Shown here: positions 38,980 to 46,605 of the stretch, one piece after another | How the letters are laid out: each line of letters opens with the position of its first letter | Position numbering within the stretch: the first letter of the stretch is position 1 | Assembly (NCBI RefSeq): GCF_008180615.1 | Contig: NZ_VTEH01000001.1 | Coordinates: forward strand, 460,668 to 524,667 | Reading direction: 5' to 3' | DNA length: 64,000 bases | From: Rossellomorea vietnamensis | GTDB lineage: Bacteria; Bacillota; Bacilli; Bacillales; Bacillaceae_B | Position numbers and translations under genes: made by a program | The notes under the pieces: model-generated | Told to the model about the DNA's origin: nothing | Seen by the model: only the letters and a program-made list of their open reading frames with translations | Databases searched by the model: none

Positions 38980-38998
38980 AGGAAAAAAGTTCCCTTAT
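38980..38998. repeat. Short palindrome of AAGGGAA/TTCCCTT type
   Basis: GGAAAAAAGTTCCCTTAT is the first of three such palindromes (others near 39257-39285 and 39365-39392) that flank the family A element between them. Confidence 0.5.
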
Positions 38999-39006
38999 AA
39001 ATTAAA

Positions 39007-39229
39007 GGCTCTTTTCTAAAAGATTGTTGCTTTTGAATGCTATTTTATCTCCTCCTCATTTCACGGGGAAGGATTGGAGCGTAAGGCGTACGACCTCCTG
39101 CGGGACTAGCGGGACAGGTGAGACCCCGCAGGCGAAGCCGAGGAGGCTCAACGCCCGCCCCGCGGAGTCGCGCGCCTGGAGCGGAAGTCCATTACTTTTA
39201 AAATAGCCACAATCTTTGCGAAAAGAGCC
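39007..39229 (+). mobile_element. MITE-like element with GC-rich core, 8-bp target duplication
   Basis: Ends are GGCTCTTTTCTAAAAGATTG and CAATCTTTGCGAAAAGAGCC, 40-bp imperfect terminal inverted repeats of the family A type. They bracket a GC-rich block (about 39070-39190: CGACCTCCTGCGGGACTAGC ... GCCTGGAGCGGAAGTCC) that I recognise as a repeat common in Bacillaceae. The flanks AAATTAAA (38999-39006 and 39230-39237) are identical, so it moved as a unit. Confidence 0.85.
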
Positions 39230-39256
39230 AAATTAAAAAACATTAAAAAAAAGCTT

Positions 39257-39392
39257 AAATAGGGGAATTAAATTCCCTTATATAAGTTCACCCACTAAAA
39301 AATGTGCTTTTTAATCAAATAAGAGAAAAAATTTCCTCCATTTATGCCAGAATCCTTAGTTTTAAGAATAAGGGAAAAAAGTTCCCTTATTC
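39257..39392. repeat. Two further AAGGGAA/TTCCCTT palindromes
   Basis: AGGGGAATTAAATTCCCTTA (39258 on) and AATAAGGGAAAAAAGTTCCC (39366 on) are separated by about 90 AT-rich bases. They resemble the AAGCGGAA/TTCCGCTT palindromes of family B with a C-to-G change in the arm. Confidence 0.5.
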
Positions 39393-39566
39393 TTACTGCT
39401 GGGCACTTAATTATGGCACTAACAGGAGCTTTCTCTATAAGATCAGGCTCCGGCCCAGCGAAGCCGGGTAATTTTGGACGGAAGCCAACACTCTTTGATC
39501 ATATTGGAAGCGGAAAAGGTACGTTTCAACAATTTTAAATCTTTGCAGGACTTTTTCAGTGACCTC

Positions 39567-39715
39567 GGTGTCTCTCGGGAGTTTCTTGAAGGACACTACA
39601 AGGTCCAAAAAAGAGTCTCTTGAGTTTCCTGAAGAACACCTGAAGTCTGGAAAAGGCGCTCTGGTGTCACTCGGGAGTTCTTTAAGAAACATTGCGATCT
39701 CGTAAAAGAGGCAGA
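39567..39715 (+). repeat. Three degenerate family E units in tandem
   Basis: Units begin near 39567 (GGTGTCTCTCGGGAGTTTCT), 39613 (GAGTCTCTTGAGTTTCC) and 39663 (GGTGTCACTCGGGAGTTCTT), a spacing of about 48 bases. No coding potential. Confidence 0.5.
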
Positions 39716-39864
39716 ATTCACTGATGACTGCATTTAACCACCAGAGTGCAGCGGGAATCATTTAGCTGAAGAGTTGGCCCTTCCATCCTGAGAGCCCAGT
39801 TTGCAATACAACTCACACTTCAATCGTGGAATGTGTCTACAATGGAAAGCCTCTGTTTTTAGAA

Positions 39865-40089
39865 GGCTCTTTTCTAAAGGATTGTTGCTTTGGTATTCTA
39901 TTTTATCCTCTGCCCCCCATTTTACTTAGAAGAATCTCAGCTCCCGGAGTGCGACCTCCTGTGGGACTAGCAGGTGTCCCCTACCAGCTCGCAGGCTCAT
40001 GGAATTAAGTAACCCGCAGAGAAGAAAAGGTAAGACCGCCTTTTTTTCTTCGGAACATTTACCTATCCACAATCTTAGCGAAAGCAGGC
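39865..40089 (+). mobile_element. MITE-like element with degenerate GC-rich core, 8-bp target duplication
   Basis: Starts GGCTCTTTTCTAAAGGATTG and ends CAATCTTAGCGAAAGCAGGC. The core keeps GTGCGACCTCCTGTGGGACT but then diverges and carries part of a family C-like GGTAAGACCGCC block. Flanks TTTTAGAA (39857-39864 and 40090-40097) are an exact 8-bp direct repeat. Confidence 0.8.
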
Positions 40090-40255
40090 TTTTAGAATAA
40101 AGTAAAACAGGCTAAAACTATACTCTTCCAATCTTATCCACGTAAAATCTGTCAAAAATTCCATATACTAAAATCGAAAAAAGAGACAGGAGCCTAGCGG
40201 GTAAACTTTACTTTAAGACCAATTCTAGGTAAACTACTATTAAGGAGTGATCCAG

Positions 40256-40327
40256 ATGTTAAAGAAGCTTAGAAAGAAGCTCTTGAAACAATGGAAGGAT
40301 GTACTCAGAAAAAAAACAATCGCTTAA
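40256..40327 (+). CDS. 23-residue cationic amphipathic peptide ORF
   Basis: A 24-codon ORF (with stop) preceded by AAGGAGTGATCCAG and followed within ten bases by a terminator-like hairpin. The peptide has ten K/R and one D; L2, L5, L9, L10, W13, V16 and L17 fall on one face of a helix. The compact gene-plus-terminator layout argues for real expression. I cannot name a family. It lies in an otherwise gene-free, repeat-rich 2-kb gap, on the same strand as rpoY. Confidence 0.6.
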   Translation: MLKKLRKKLLKQWKDVLRKKTIA

Positions 40328-40332
40328 ATGTG

Positions 40333-40366
40333 CAGGCCCTCACGTTTAGGAGGGCTGTTCTTTGTT
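40333..40366 (+). terminator. Terminator after the 23-residue peptide ORF
   Basis: GCCCTC (40336-40341) pairs with GAGGGC (40350-40355) across an 8-base loop, followed by TGTTCTTTGTTT. The stem is short, so efficiency may be moderate. Confidence 0.6.
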
Positions 40367-40493
40367 TAATGATAGTAAAGAATGAATTCGGCAGGACGGA
40401 ATGAAAAGCCGGTATTCTTTCAACATACTATCAGCATTTATACATAGAGGGTTCTTATTATGTTGAATGCATGAAAACTTTTAAAACTTTTTA

Positions 40494-40499
40494 TATAAT
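40494..40499 (+). promoter_or_regulatory. -10 box of the rpoY-rnjA operon (probable)
   Basis: A perfect TATAAT lies 41 bases before rpoY in a run of alternating A and T; the matching -35 is not clear. Confidence 0.4.
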
Positions 40500-40540
40500 A
40501 GAAAAAGTTACATTTTGATTACGGATAAGGAGAGAGAAAA

Positions 40541-40750
40541 ATGATTTACAAAGTTTACTATCAGGAAACAAAACAGGAAATCCCTGTGCGCGAATGCACG
40601 ATGACCCTGTATGTGGAAGCTGATTCAGAACGTGATGTCCGCCTGAAATTGAAAGATAAACCGTATAATATCGAATTTGTTCAATTGCTTGATAACTCAC
40701 ATCTTGAATATGAGAAGCAATCAGAAAACTATAAGGTGGAGAGTTACTAA
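40541..40750 (+). CDS. rpoY: RpoY, RNA polymerase epsilon subunit
   Basis: The 69-residue protein is the small epsilon subunit of Firmicutes RNA polymerase (formerly YkzG), identified by [17 protein letters not shown] and the [17 protein letters not shown] block. In B. subtilis it binds the core enzyme near the jaw and may defend against phage. It is 4 bases from rnjA and forms an operon with it; the rnjA ribosome binding site lies in its last codons. Confidence 0.95.
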   Translation: MIYKVYYQETKQEIPVRECTMTLYVEADSERDVRLKLKDKPYNIEFVQLLDNSHLEYEKQSENYKVESY

Positions 40751-40754
40751 TATT

Positions 40755-42422
40755 ATGAAATTTGTTAAAAATGATCAGACAGCTGTTTTCGCACTTGGCG
40801 GTTTGGGCGAAATCGGTAAAAATACTTACGGTGTACAATTTCAGGACGAAATCATTTTAATTGATGCAGGAATCAAGTTTCCGGAAGATGAATTATTGGG
40901 AATCGATTATGTTATCCCGGATTATACCTATTTAGTGAAAAATGCTGATAAAATCAAAGGCCTTTTCATCACACATGGCCATGAGGACCATATTGGCGGA
41001 ATTCCATATTTACTTAGAGAAATCAATATCCCGATATACGGCGGTAAGCTGGCGATTGGATTATTGAAAAACAAACTCGAAGAACATGGATTGTTACGCA
41101 CTGCAAAGCTTAATGTCATTCAGGAAGAAGATGTGATTAAGTTCAGAAAAACAGCAGTCAGCTTTTTCAGAACGACTCACAGTATTCCCGATTCTTATGG
41201 AGTTGTCGTGAAGACACCTCCAGGAAATGTGGTCCATACAGGAGACTTCAAATTTGATTTCACCCCAGTTGGCGAACCGGCCAATTTGACCAAGATGGCA
41301 GAAATCGGCAAGGAAGGTGTTCTCTGCCTCCTATCTGACAGCACTAACAGTGAAATACCTAACTTTACTATGTCTGAAAGAAAAGTCGGAGAAAGCATTG
41401 ATGATATCTTCCGGAAAGTAGAAGGAAGGGTCATATTTGCTACTTTTGCTTCTAACATCTACAGATTGCAGCAAGTTATAGATGCTGCGGTTAAGCACGG
41501 AAGGAAAGTCGCGGTATTCGGCCGAAGCATGGAGAACAATATCCGTATCGGACAAGAATTGGGATACATCAAGGCACCAGAGAGTACGTTTATTGAATCA
41601 AACCAAATCAATAGACTGCCTGCGGGAGAAGTGACCATCCTTTGTACTGGAAGCCAGGGAGAGCCTATGGCAGCTCTTTCCAGAATTGCCAACGGTACAC
41701 ACAGACAAATCCAGATTCACCCTGGAGATACGGTTATCTTTTCATCTTCACCGATTCCCGGAAATACTATCAGTGTAAATCGCACGATTAACATGTTGTC
41801 CCGTGCAGGTGCTGATGTAATTCATGGCTCTTTGAATGATATCCATACTTCCGGCCACGGAAGCCAGGAAGAACAGAAACTTATGCTTAGGCTCATTAAG
41901 CCTAAATATTTCATGCCAATCCATGGAGAGTACCGGATGCAGAAAATGCATAACCAGCTTGCTGTAGATTGTGGAGTTGAACCGGACAATTGTTTCATCA
42001 TGGATAACGGTGAAGTACTGGCCCTTGGCAATGATACTGCCCAGGTTGCAGGCAAGATCCCATCCGGATCTGTATATATTGATGGAAGCGGTATTGGCGA
42101 TATCGGCAATATAGTGCTCCGCGACAGAAGAATCCTTTCTGAAGAAGGATTGGTCATTGTTGTCGTCAGCATCAACATGAGCGACTTCAAAATTGCTTCC
42201 GGCCCTGACATCATCTCAAGAGGTTTTGTCTATATGAGAGAATCTGGTGATTTGATCAATGAAGCTCAAAATATCATCAATAAACATTTAACCAAACTTC
42301 TTGAGCGCAGGACAAGCCAGTGGTCAGAAATCAAGAATGAAATCACTGATACATTAGCACCATTCCTATATGAAAAAACTAAACGCCGTCCAATGATCCT
42401 GCCGATCATCATGGAAGTTTAA
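40755..42422 (+). CDS. rnjA: RnjA, ribonuclease J1
   Basis: A 555-residue metallo-beta-lactamase/beta-CASP RNase with 5'-to-3' exo- and endonuclease activity, central to mRNA decay and rRNA maturation. The metal motif H74-G-H76-E-D78-H79 is present, followed by T-H-S-I-P-D, the H-T-G-D-F-K-F-D motif, the beta-CASP insert and P-I-H-G-E-Y. Length equals B. subtilis RNase J1 exactly when started at the ATG 40755. In B. subtilis it interacts with GapA in an SR1P-dependent way. Confidence 0.97.
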   Translation: MKFVKNDQTAVFALGGLGEIGKNTYGVQFQDEIILIDAGIKFPEDELLGIDYVIPDYTYLVKNADKIKGLFITHGHEDHIGGIPYLLREINIPIYGGKLAIGLLKNKLEEHGLLRTAKLNVIQEEDVIKFRKTAVSFFRTTHSIPDSYGVVVKTPPGNVVHTGDFKFDFTPVGEPANLTKMAEIGKEGVLCLLSDSTNSEIPNFTMSERKVGESIDDIFRKVEGRVIFATFASNIYRLQQVIDAAVKHGRKVAVFGRSMENNIRIGQELGYIKAPESTFIESNQINRLPAGEVTILCTGSQGEPMAALSRIANGTHRQIQIHPGDTVIFSSSPIPGNTISVNRTINMLSRAGADVIHGSLNDIHTSGHGSQEEQKLMLRLIKPKYFMPIHGEYRMQKMHNQLAVDCGVEPDNCFIMDNGEVLALGNDTAQVAGKIPSGSVYIDGSGIGDIGNIVLRDRRILSEEGLVIVVVSINMSDFKIASGPDIISRGFVYMRESGDLINEAQNIINKHLTKLLERRTSQWSEIKNEITDTLAPFLYEKTKRRPMILPIIMEV

Positions 42423-42448
42423 TACAGCAGAACAAAGTGCAAGCACCC

Positions 42449-42485
42449 AGCCCCTCGGAGTCTAAAAACCCCGGGGGCTTTGTAT
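42449..42485 (+). terminator. rnjA terminator (first)
   Basis: AGCCCCTCGG pairs imperfectly with CCGGGGGCT and is followed by TTGTATTTT. Its arms resemble the outer stem of family C, from which it may derive. Confidence 0.55.
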
Positions 42486-42582
42486 TTTCCCGCTGTTACG
42501 GCCATCGGGCACTGAGCAGCTCGATGATGACCTCTTTTAAAAGTTATTGATATCGAGGGATAAACAATACCCTGAACAAACC

Positions 42583-42618
42583 AAAAAAGCAGGCTGAATA
42601 TGATTCAGCCTGCTTTTT
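42583..42618. terminator. Bidirectional terminator between rnjA and ktrC
   Basis: AAAAAAGCAGGCTGAAT pairs with ATTCAGCCTGCTTTTT. Confidence 0.9.
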
Positions 42619-42626
42619 ACTATTCA

Positions 42627-43286
42627 TTAGAGCAGCACTTTCTTCTCAAAACGGGTAATGTCAGAATCTGCCCCAATCACTATCAGAATATCTCCTGCCT
42701 GGATCGTTTCATCAGCCTGAGGCGATACAAGAATATCCTTTCCTCTTTTGATTGCAACAATATTAATCCCATATTTGGCTCGTATGTCCAGATCAATCAA
42801 TGAATTTCCATCTAAATGATCATTGGCGACGATCTCGACGATAGAATGTTCATCAGATAATTCCAAATAATCAAGAACATTGTTAGAAACGATATTATGG
42901 GCAATCCTTCTGCCCATATCTCTTTCAGGGTGTACTACATGAGTGGCGCCGATCTTCCTCAGCACTTTTTCATGATAATCATTTTGTGCTTTTACCGTAA
43001 TGTTGTTTACACCGATTTCTTTCAGCATAAGGGTTGTCAGAATACTGGCTTGTATATTATCGCCAATTGCAACGATTACATGATCAAAATTCCTGATTCC
43101 AAGGCTTTTCAAAACGGCTTCATCTGTCGTATCCGCAACCACGGCATGTGAGGCGATAGAAGCAAATTCATTCACCTTATCTTCATCTTTATCAATTGCC
43201 ATGACTTCTAAGTCTTGATCAGCCAATGAGTGAACTATACTTCCCCCAAAACGCCCTAAACCTATCACTACAAATTCTTTTTTCAC
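42627..43286 (-). CDS. ktrC: KtrC, cytoplasmic RCK subunit of K+ uptake system
   Basis: This 219-residue protein has an N-terminal Rossmann RCK domain (G-L-G-R-F-G-G-S) that binds ATP/ADP and a C-terminal TrkA_C domain (about 135-219) that in B. subtilis KtrC binds c-di-AMP. It gates the KtrD membrane subunit, which is not encoded in this window. Sequence is colinear with B. subtilis KtrC (YkqB), and its position next to rnjA is conserved. The start is GTG, with GGTGGAG upstream. Confidence 0.95.
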   Translation of the reverse strand: MKKEFVVIGLGRFGGSIVHSLADQDLEVMAIDKDEDKVNEFASIASHAVVADTTDEAVLKSLGIRNFDHVIVAIGDNIQASILTTLMLKEIGVNNITVKAQNDYHEKVLRKIGATHVVHPERDMGRRIAHNIVSNNVLDYLELSDEHSIVEIVANDHLDGNSLIDLDIRAKYGINIVAIKRGKDILVSPQADETIQAGDILIVIGADSDITRFEKKVLL

Positions 43287-43351
43287 TATAACTCCACCAC
43301 CATAAGAGAATGCTTATAGCTTAATTTTACCATAAAGTTGATGAAATCAGA

Positions 43352-44365
43352 TTATTTCTTTCCTTTTACATAATCAGCATCAAAAAGAAACAGTTTCATC
43401 AAAAGGATCAAAGAAGGAATCAACAGAAACAGACCTGCGATGAACACAACTACCAGCGACGTCCCCATAACCGGACTTGTGACACTGCTTTCAATTGTGA
43501 TGAACGGCTTCAGAATATAAGGCAGATGCGATGCACCATATCCGAAAAAAGCAAAAAAGAATTGAAGCATGACCATGATGAAAGCAATGCCTAGTTTCGT
43601 CCGTTTATAGATAAGTCCCGAAGCTCCCAGGAAAAATAAGAGTGATAATCCAAACATCCACCATATATCCAATGCGTTCTGAAAATGTTCAAGATTATGT
43701 TCCCTTAGTCCTGCGAATACCAGGAGACTAGCTAAAATAGTCGGCGGACTCCAAAACAGGGCGAATTTTCTTACGACCTCCCTCGCTTCCAGATCATGTG
43801 CTTTGTCAGCATAATATGTCAGAAATGCTGAGGAAATAAATAGTACAGAGACTATAGCCAGCAGGACCACACTCCAAGAATACATGCTGGTAAATAATTC
43901 ACCGGCAAGGAAAACAACCCTGTCCTCAGTCTCTTTAAGGAATCCTCCTTCTGAAATTGTCAGCGCCGTTGACAGGGCGGCAGGAATCAGCAGTCCCGTA
44001 GCTCCATATAAAAACAAGAAAAATACATTATCTTTTGACCCATAATTGCCAAAAGCATAAAAGGCTCCCCTGATCGCTATAAGGATTAGAGCGATGCTTC
44101 CAGGGAGAAGCAGCGCGGTTCCATAATAGTAGGCGGTATCTGGAAAAAATCCTACAAGGCCTACAAAGAAAAATACAAAGAATACATTTGTAACTTCCCA
44201 GACAGGAGATAGATACCTGCTTATTAAATCATTGACAGTATGCTTTTTTTTCGTCACCTTCGCATAGAAGGCGAAGAAGCCTGCCCCAAAATCAATCGAA
44301 GCAACAATCAGGTAACCATATAGGAAAACCCAAAGCACTGTAATCCCTAATACCTCAAGACTCAC
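43352..44365 (-). CDS. cydB: Cytochrome bd-type quinol oxidase subunit II
   Basis: The 337-residue subunit II of a bd-type oxidase has about eight hydrophobic segments, beginning S-L-E-V-L-G-I-T-V-L-W-V-F-L and containing the family helix V-F-F-V-F-F-F-V-G-L-V-G. I choose the GTG at 44365, as AGAGGAGGG lies 6 bases upstream; the frame is open 14 codons further. It is partnered with the gene at 44431 (65-base gap). It may correspond to B. subtilis YthB rather than CydB; both pairs exist there and I cannot decide by eye. Confidence 0.85.
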   Translation of the reverse strand: MSLEVLGITVLWVFLYGYLIVASIDFGAGFFAFYAKVTKKKHTVNDLISRYLSPVWEVTNVFFVFFFVGLVGFFPDTAYYYGTALLLPGSIALILIAIRGAFYAFGNYGSKDNVFFLFLYGATGLLIPAALSTALTISEGGFLKETEDRVVFLAGELFTSMYSWSVVLLAIVSVLFISSAFLTYYADKAHDLEAREVVRKFALFWSPPTILASLLVFAGLREHNLEHFQNALDIWWMFGLSLLFFLGASGLIYKRTKLGIAFIMVMLQFFFAFFGYGASHLPYILKPFITIESSVTSPVMGTSLVVVFIAGLFLLIPSLILLMKLFLFDADYVKGKK

Positions 44366-44430
44366 TAGTTTCCCTCCTCTTTCAGTCGCTTCTTTCTCGT
44401 ACCCCAAAGTAGTTCATGGCAATTCTTTGC

Positions 44431-45771
44431 CTATTGGAGTTTTCCGCTTTTAAACCTTTGTTCATATTCGACTTCAGGCGGTTTATTCTTGAACATTTTA
44501 ATTAAAACAGTCACACAGAATATCCCTAAAATAATATACAAAATCACGAAGAGCGCAAAGGAAAGTCCTACTCCATCCGCTTTGGTTGCAGCATCCGCCA
44601 CCTTCATATACCCTCGCAAAATCCAAGGCTGCCTCCCTACTTCTGCATATATCCATCCAAATTCAATCGCCAGCATTGACAGAGGGCCGCTGGCTACAAT
44701 TCCCCAAAGAAGAGGCTTGTTCCACTCATTCCGCTTCTTCCATTTCCAAAAAAGGACAAACAGCGATGTAATAAACAGCGTGAACATTCCTATTGAAACC
44801 ATCGAATCAAACAGATAGTGCACAACTAATGGCGGCAGCTCATCTTCCGGAAATTCTTCAAGGCCGATTACTTCGGTATCGAAGGAGTTTCCTGCCAGGA
44901 AGCTGAGGAAGCCAGGGATTCTTATTTCATTGTGAATTTCATTGTTTTCATCTAGTGTTCCGAAAATGATCAAATCAGCATTGCTCTCTGTTTCAAAATG
45001 CCATTCCGCGGCAGCCAGTTTTTCAGGCTGATATTCGGCAAGGAACTTGGCTGATACGTCTCCGGCTACTGCTGTTCCTACAGCGAATATCAATCCGCAG
45101 ACCATGGTTAGGCGCAAAGCTTTCCTATGATATGCACTGCCTTTTTTCCGTAGAATCGCAAAAGCAGTGATGGCCGCCAAAATCAGGGCCGAAGTAAGAT
45201 AAGCTGAAGTGAGAACATGAAACACTTTTGTCGGTGTAGCCGGATTAAACATCGCTGCGATTGGATCAATATTGACCGCTTTCCCTCCCTCGAGATCAAA
45301 CCCCTGAGGAGTATTCATAAATGCGTTCACCATTGTGATGAACAAGGCAGAAGCTGAAGATCCGATGATGATCGGAATAGTCAGCAGCCAATGGGTCATT
45401 CTGTTTTTAAACCGGTCCCAAGTGTATAAATAAATCCCCAGGAAAATCGCTTCAAAAAAGAACGCGAAGGTTTCCATAAATAATGGCAGCGCGATTACCT
45501 GTCCCGCTACCTGCATAAAAGAAGGCCACAGCAAGGATAACTGCAAACCTATCGCTGTACCTGTAACAACACCCACAGCAACCGTAATGGTGAAGCCTCT
45601 GGCCCACCTTCTTGCAAGTAATATGTAATGTCCGTCATTTCTTTTGATTCCTATGAACTCTGCAATCGAAATCAACACAGGAATCCCGACACCGATTGTT
45701 GCAAAAATTATATGAAATGCCAGGGTCACTGAAGTGAGCATCCTGCTCAACATGACACTATCCAGCTCCAT
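44431..45771 (-). CDS. cydA: Cytochrome bd-type quinol oxidase subunit I
   Basis: A 446-residue subunit I that oxidises quinol and reduces O2. An early helix carries F-H-I-I-F-A (heme ligand region), then E-T-F-A-F-F-F-E-A-I-F, with the conserved glutamates, and the G-R-Q-P-W signature. The Q-loop region is short, as in the cyanide-insensitive (CIO/YthA) group. The ATG at 45771 follows GGGGGGAT. With the caa3 genes at the left edge, the window encodes two terminal oxidases for different oxygen conditions. Confidence 0.87.
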   Translation of the reverse strand: MELDSVMLSRMLTSVTLAFHIIFATIGVGIPVLISIAEFIGIKRNDGHYILLARRWARGFTITVAVGVVTGTAIGLQLSLLWPSFMQVAGQVIALPLFMETFAFFFEAIFLGIYLYTWDRFKNRMTHWLLTIPIIIGSSASALFITMVNAFMNTPQGFDLEGGKAVNIDPIAAMFNPATPTKVFHVLTSAYLTSALILAAITAFAILRKKGSAYHRKALRLTMVCGLIFAVGTAVAGDVSAKFLAEYQPEKLAAAEWHFETESNADLIIFGTLDENNEIHNEIRIPGFLSFLAGNSFDTEVIGLEEFPEDELPPLVVHYLFDSMVSIGMFTLFITSLFVLFWKWKKRNEWNKPLLWGIVASGPLSMLAIEFGWIYAEVGRQPWILRGYMKVADAATKADGVGLSFALFVILYIILGIFCVTVLIKMFKNKPPEVEYEQRFKSGKLQ

Positions 45772-45821
45772 ACGTATCCCCCCTATCAATCTACTATACT
45801 TATAGATATCACTTTTTCACC

Positions 45822-45850
45822 ATTATAAAACCTCTGGATGAGTTTGTGAA
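45822..45850 (-). promoter_or_regulatory. Sigma-A promoter of cydAB with Rex-like half-site
   Basis: TTCACA (45845-45850; 5 of 6), a 17-base spacer and a perfect TATAAT (45822-45827) on the minus strand. The -35 reads CTTCACAAAC, which contains one arm (TTCACAA) of the Rex operator TTGTGAA-N6-TTCACAA; the other arm is not evident. Confidence 0.6.
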
Positions 45851-46001
45851 GTAATGAGCATTATCCAGCGAAAAGAATTTGGTATTTCTATGTCTTCTTT
45901 ATTGTGAGACCGCCATTATTTTTCAACCTATTCAGAGCGGCCAGTGTGAACAGGTGGTGTGCTCCGCGGCTCAAGGCCTCTCTTGCCGGCCTCGGCCTAT
46001 A

Positions 46002-46404
46002 AGGTCGAATAAATTATTTTCTCTGGCTATTTATTCCGGCTGAAAAAAAGTGGGGAAATAAGCGGAGAAATTCCGCTTATTTGAGTCATAGTGAGAAAGA
46101 ATAGCTATAATAAGCGAAGAAATTCCGCTTATTTGTAAAAATGATTCGAAAATAGTTCATTTCGCTGTGCTTAAGCGGAAAAATTCCGCTTATATACCCT
46201 AAATCACATTCAATTCTTTAGCTTAACCGGAAAAACTCCGCTTATTTTAGGCTTTTTTTGTAATGCCAATCGGCAAGGATACCTCCCCTCCTGCTGGAAT
46301 GGCATGCAGTGATAAGGAACCGGCTTTTTCTATAGAAAGAGGGCGTTCTCTACCACACTATAAGCTCTTTGGAACCCCCGTCATAGCCAGGGGTTTTCAA
46401 GACC
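46002..46404 (+). repeat. Family B 405-bp repeat (copy 2)
   Basis: Same order as copy 1 at 27766: AAGGTCGAAT start, four AAGCGGA/TTCCGCTT palindromes, TACCTCCCCTCCTGCTGGAA and GTTTTCAAGACC end. Differences are scattered substitutions and small indels. Again a family A element follows, here 46 bases downstream with a hairpin between. Confidence 0.8.
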
Positions 46405-46405
46405 C

Positions 46406-46442
46406 TCAAACAAAACCGCCCTTCTTTGAAGGACGGTTCTGT
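46406..46442 (-). terminator. Terminator of the ABC exporter operon
   Basis: On the minus strand AACAGAACCGTCCTTC pairs with GAAGGGCGGTTTTGTT. It lies 160 bases beyond the last stop codon because a family A element sits between. Confidence 0.75.
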
Positions 46443-46450
46443 TTATTTAA

Positions 46451-46601
46451 GGCTGTTTTCGCATATATTGTTGCTTTCGGAAATATCCCAAGAGCCGGAT
46501 TTTCCCCCGGATACTAAGAGTTTTATCTCTATTTTTTCCTTCTTGCGATTGAAATTTCTCGGAATTAGTATCAATTAGCAGCAAAGTTTACGAAAAGAGC
46601 C
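46451..46601 (-). mobile_element. MITE-like element, family A (copy 6, inverted) on a stop codon, 8-bp target duplication
   Basis: Runs GGCTGTTTTCGCATATATTG to GCAAAGTTTACGAAAAGAGCC. The flanks TTATTTAA (46443-46450 and 46602-46609) are identical 8-mers, and the right copy contains the TAA stop of the ABC transporter gene (46606-46608, read on the minus strand). Confidence 0.83.
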
Positions 46602-46605
46602 TTAT

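Noticed and set aside
46263..46517. 84-codon ORF after the second family B repeat
   Set aside because: It runs through family B and family A repeat sequence and is not open in the first copy.
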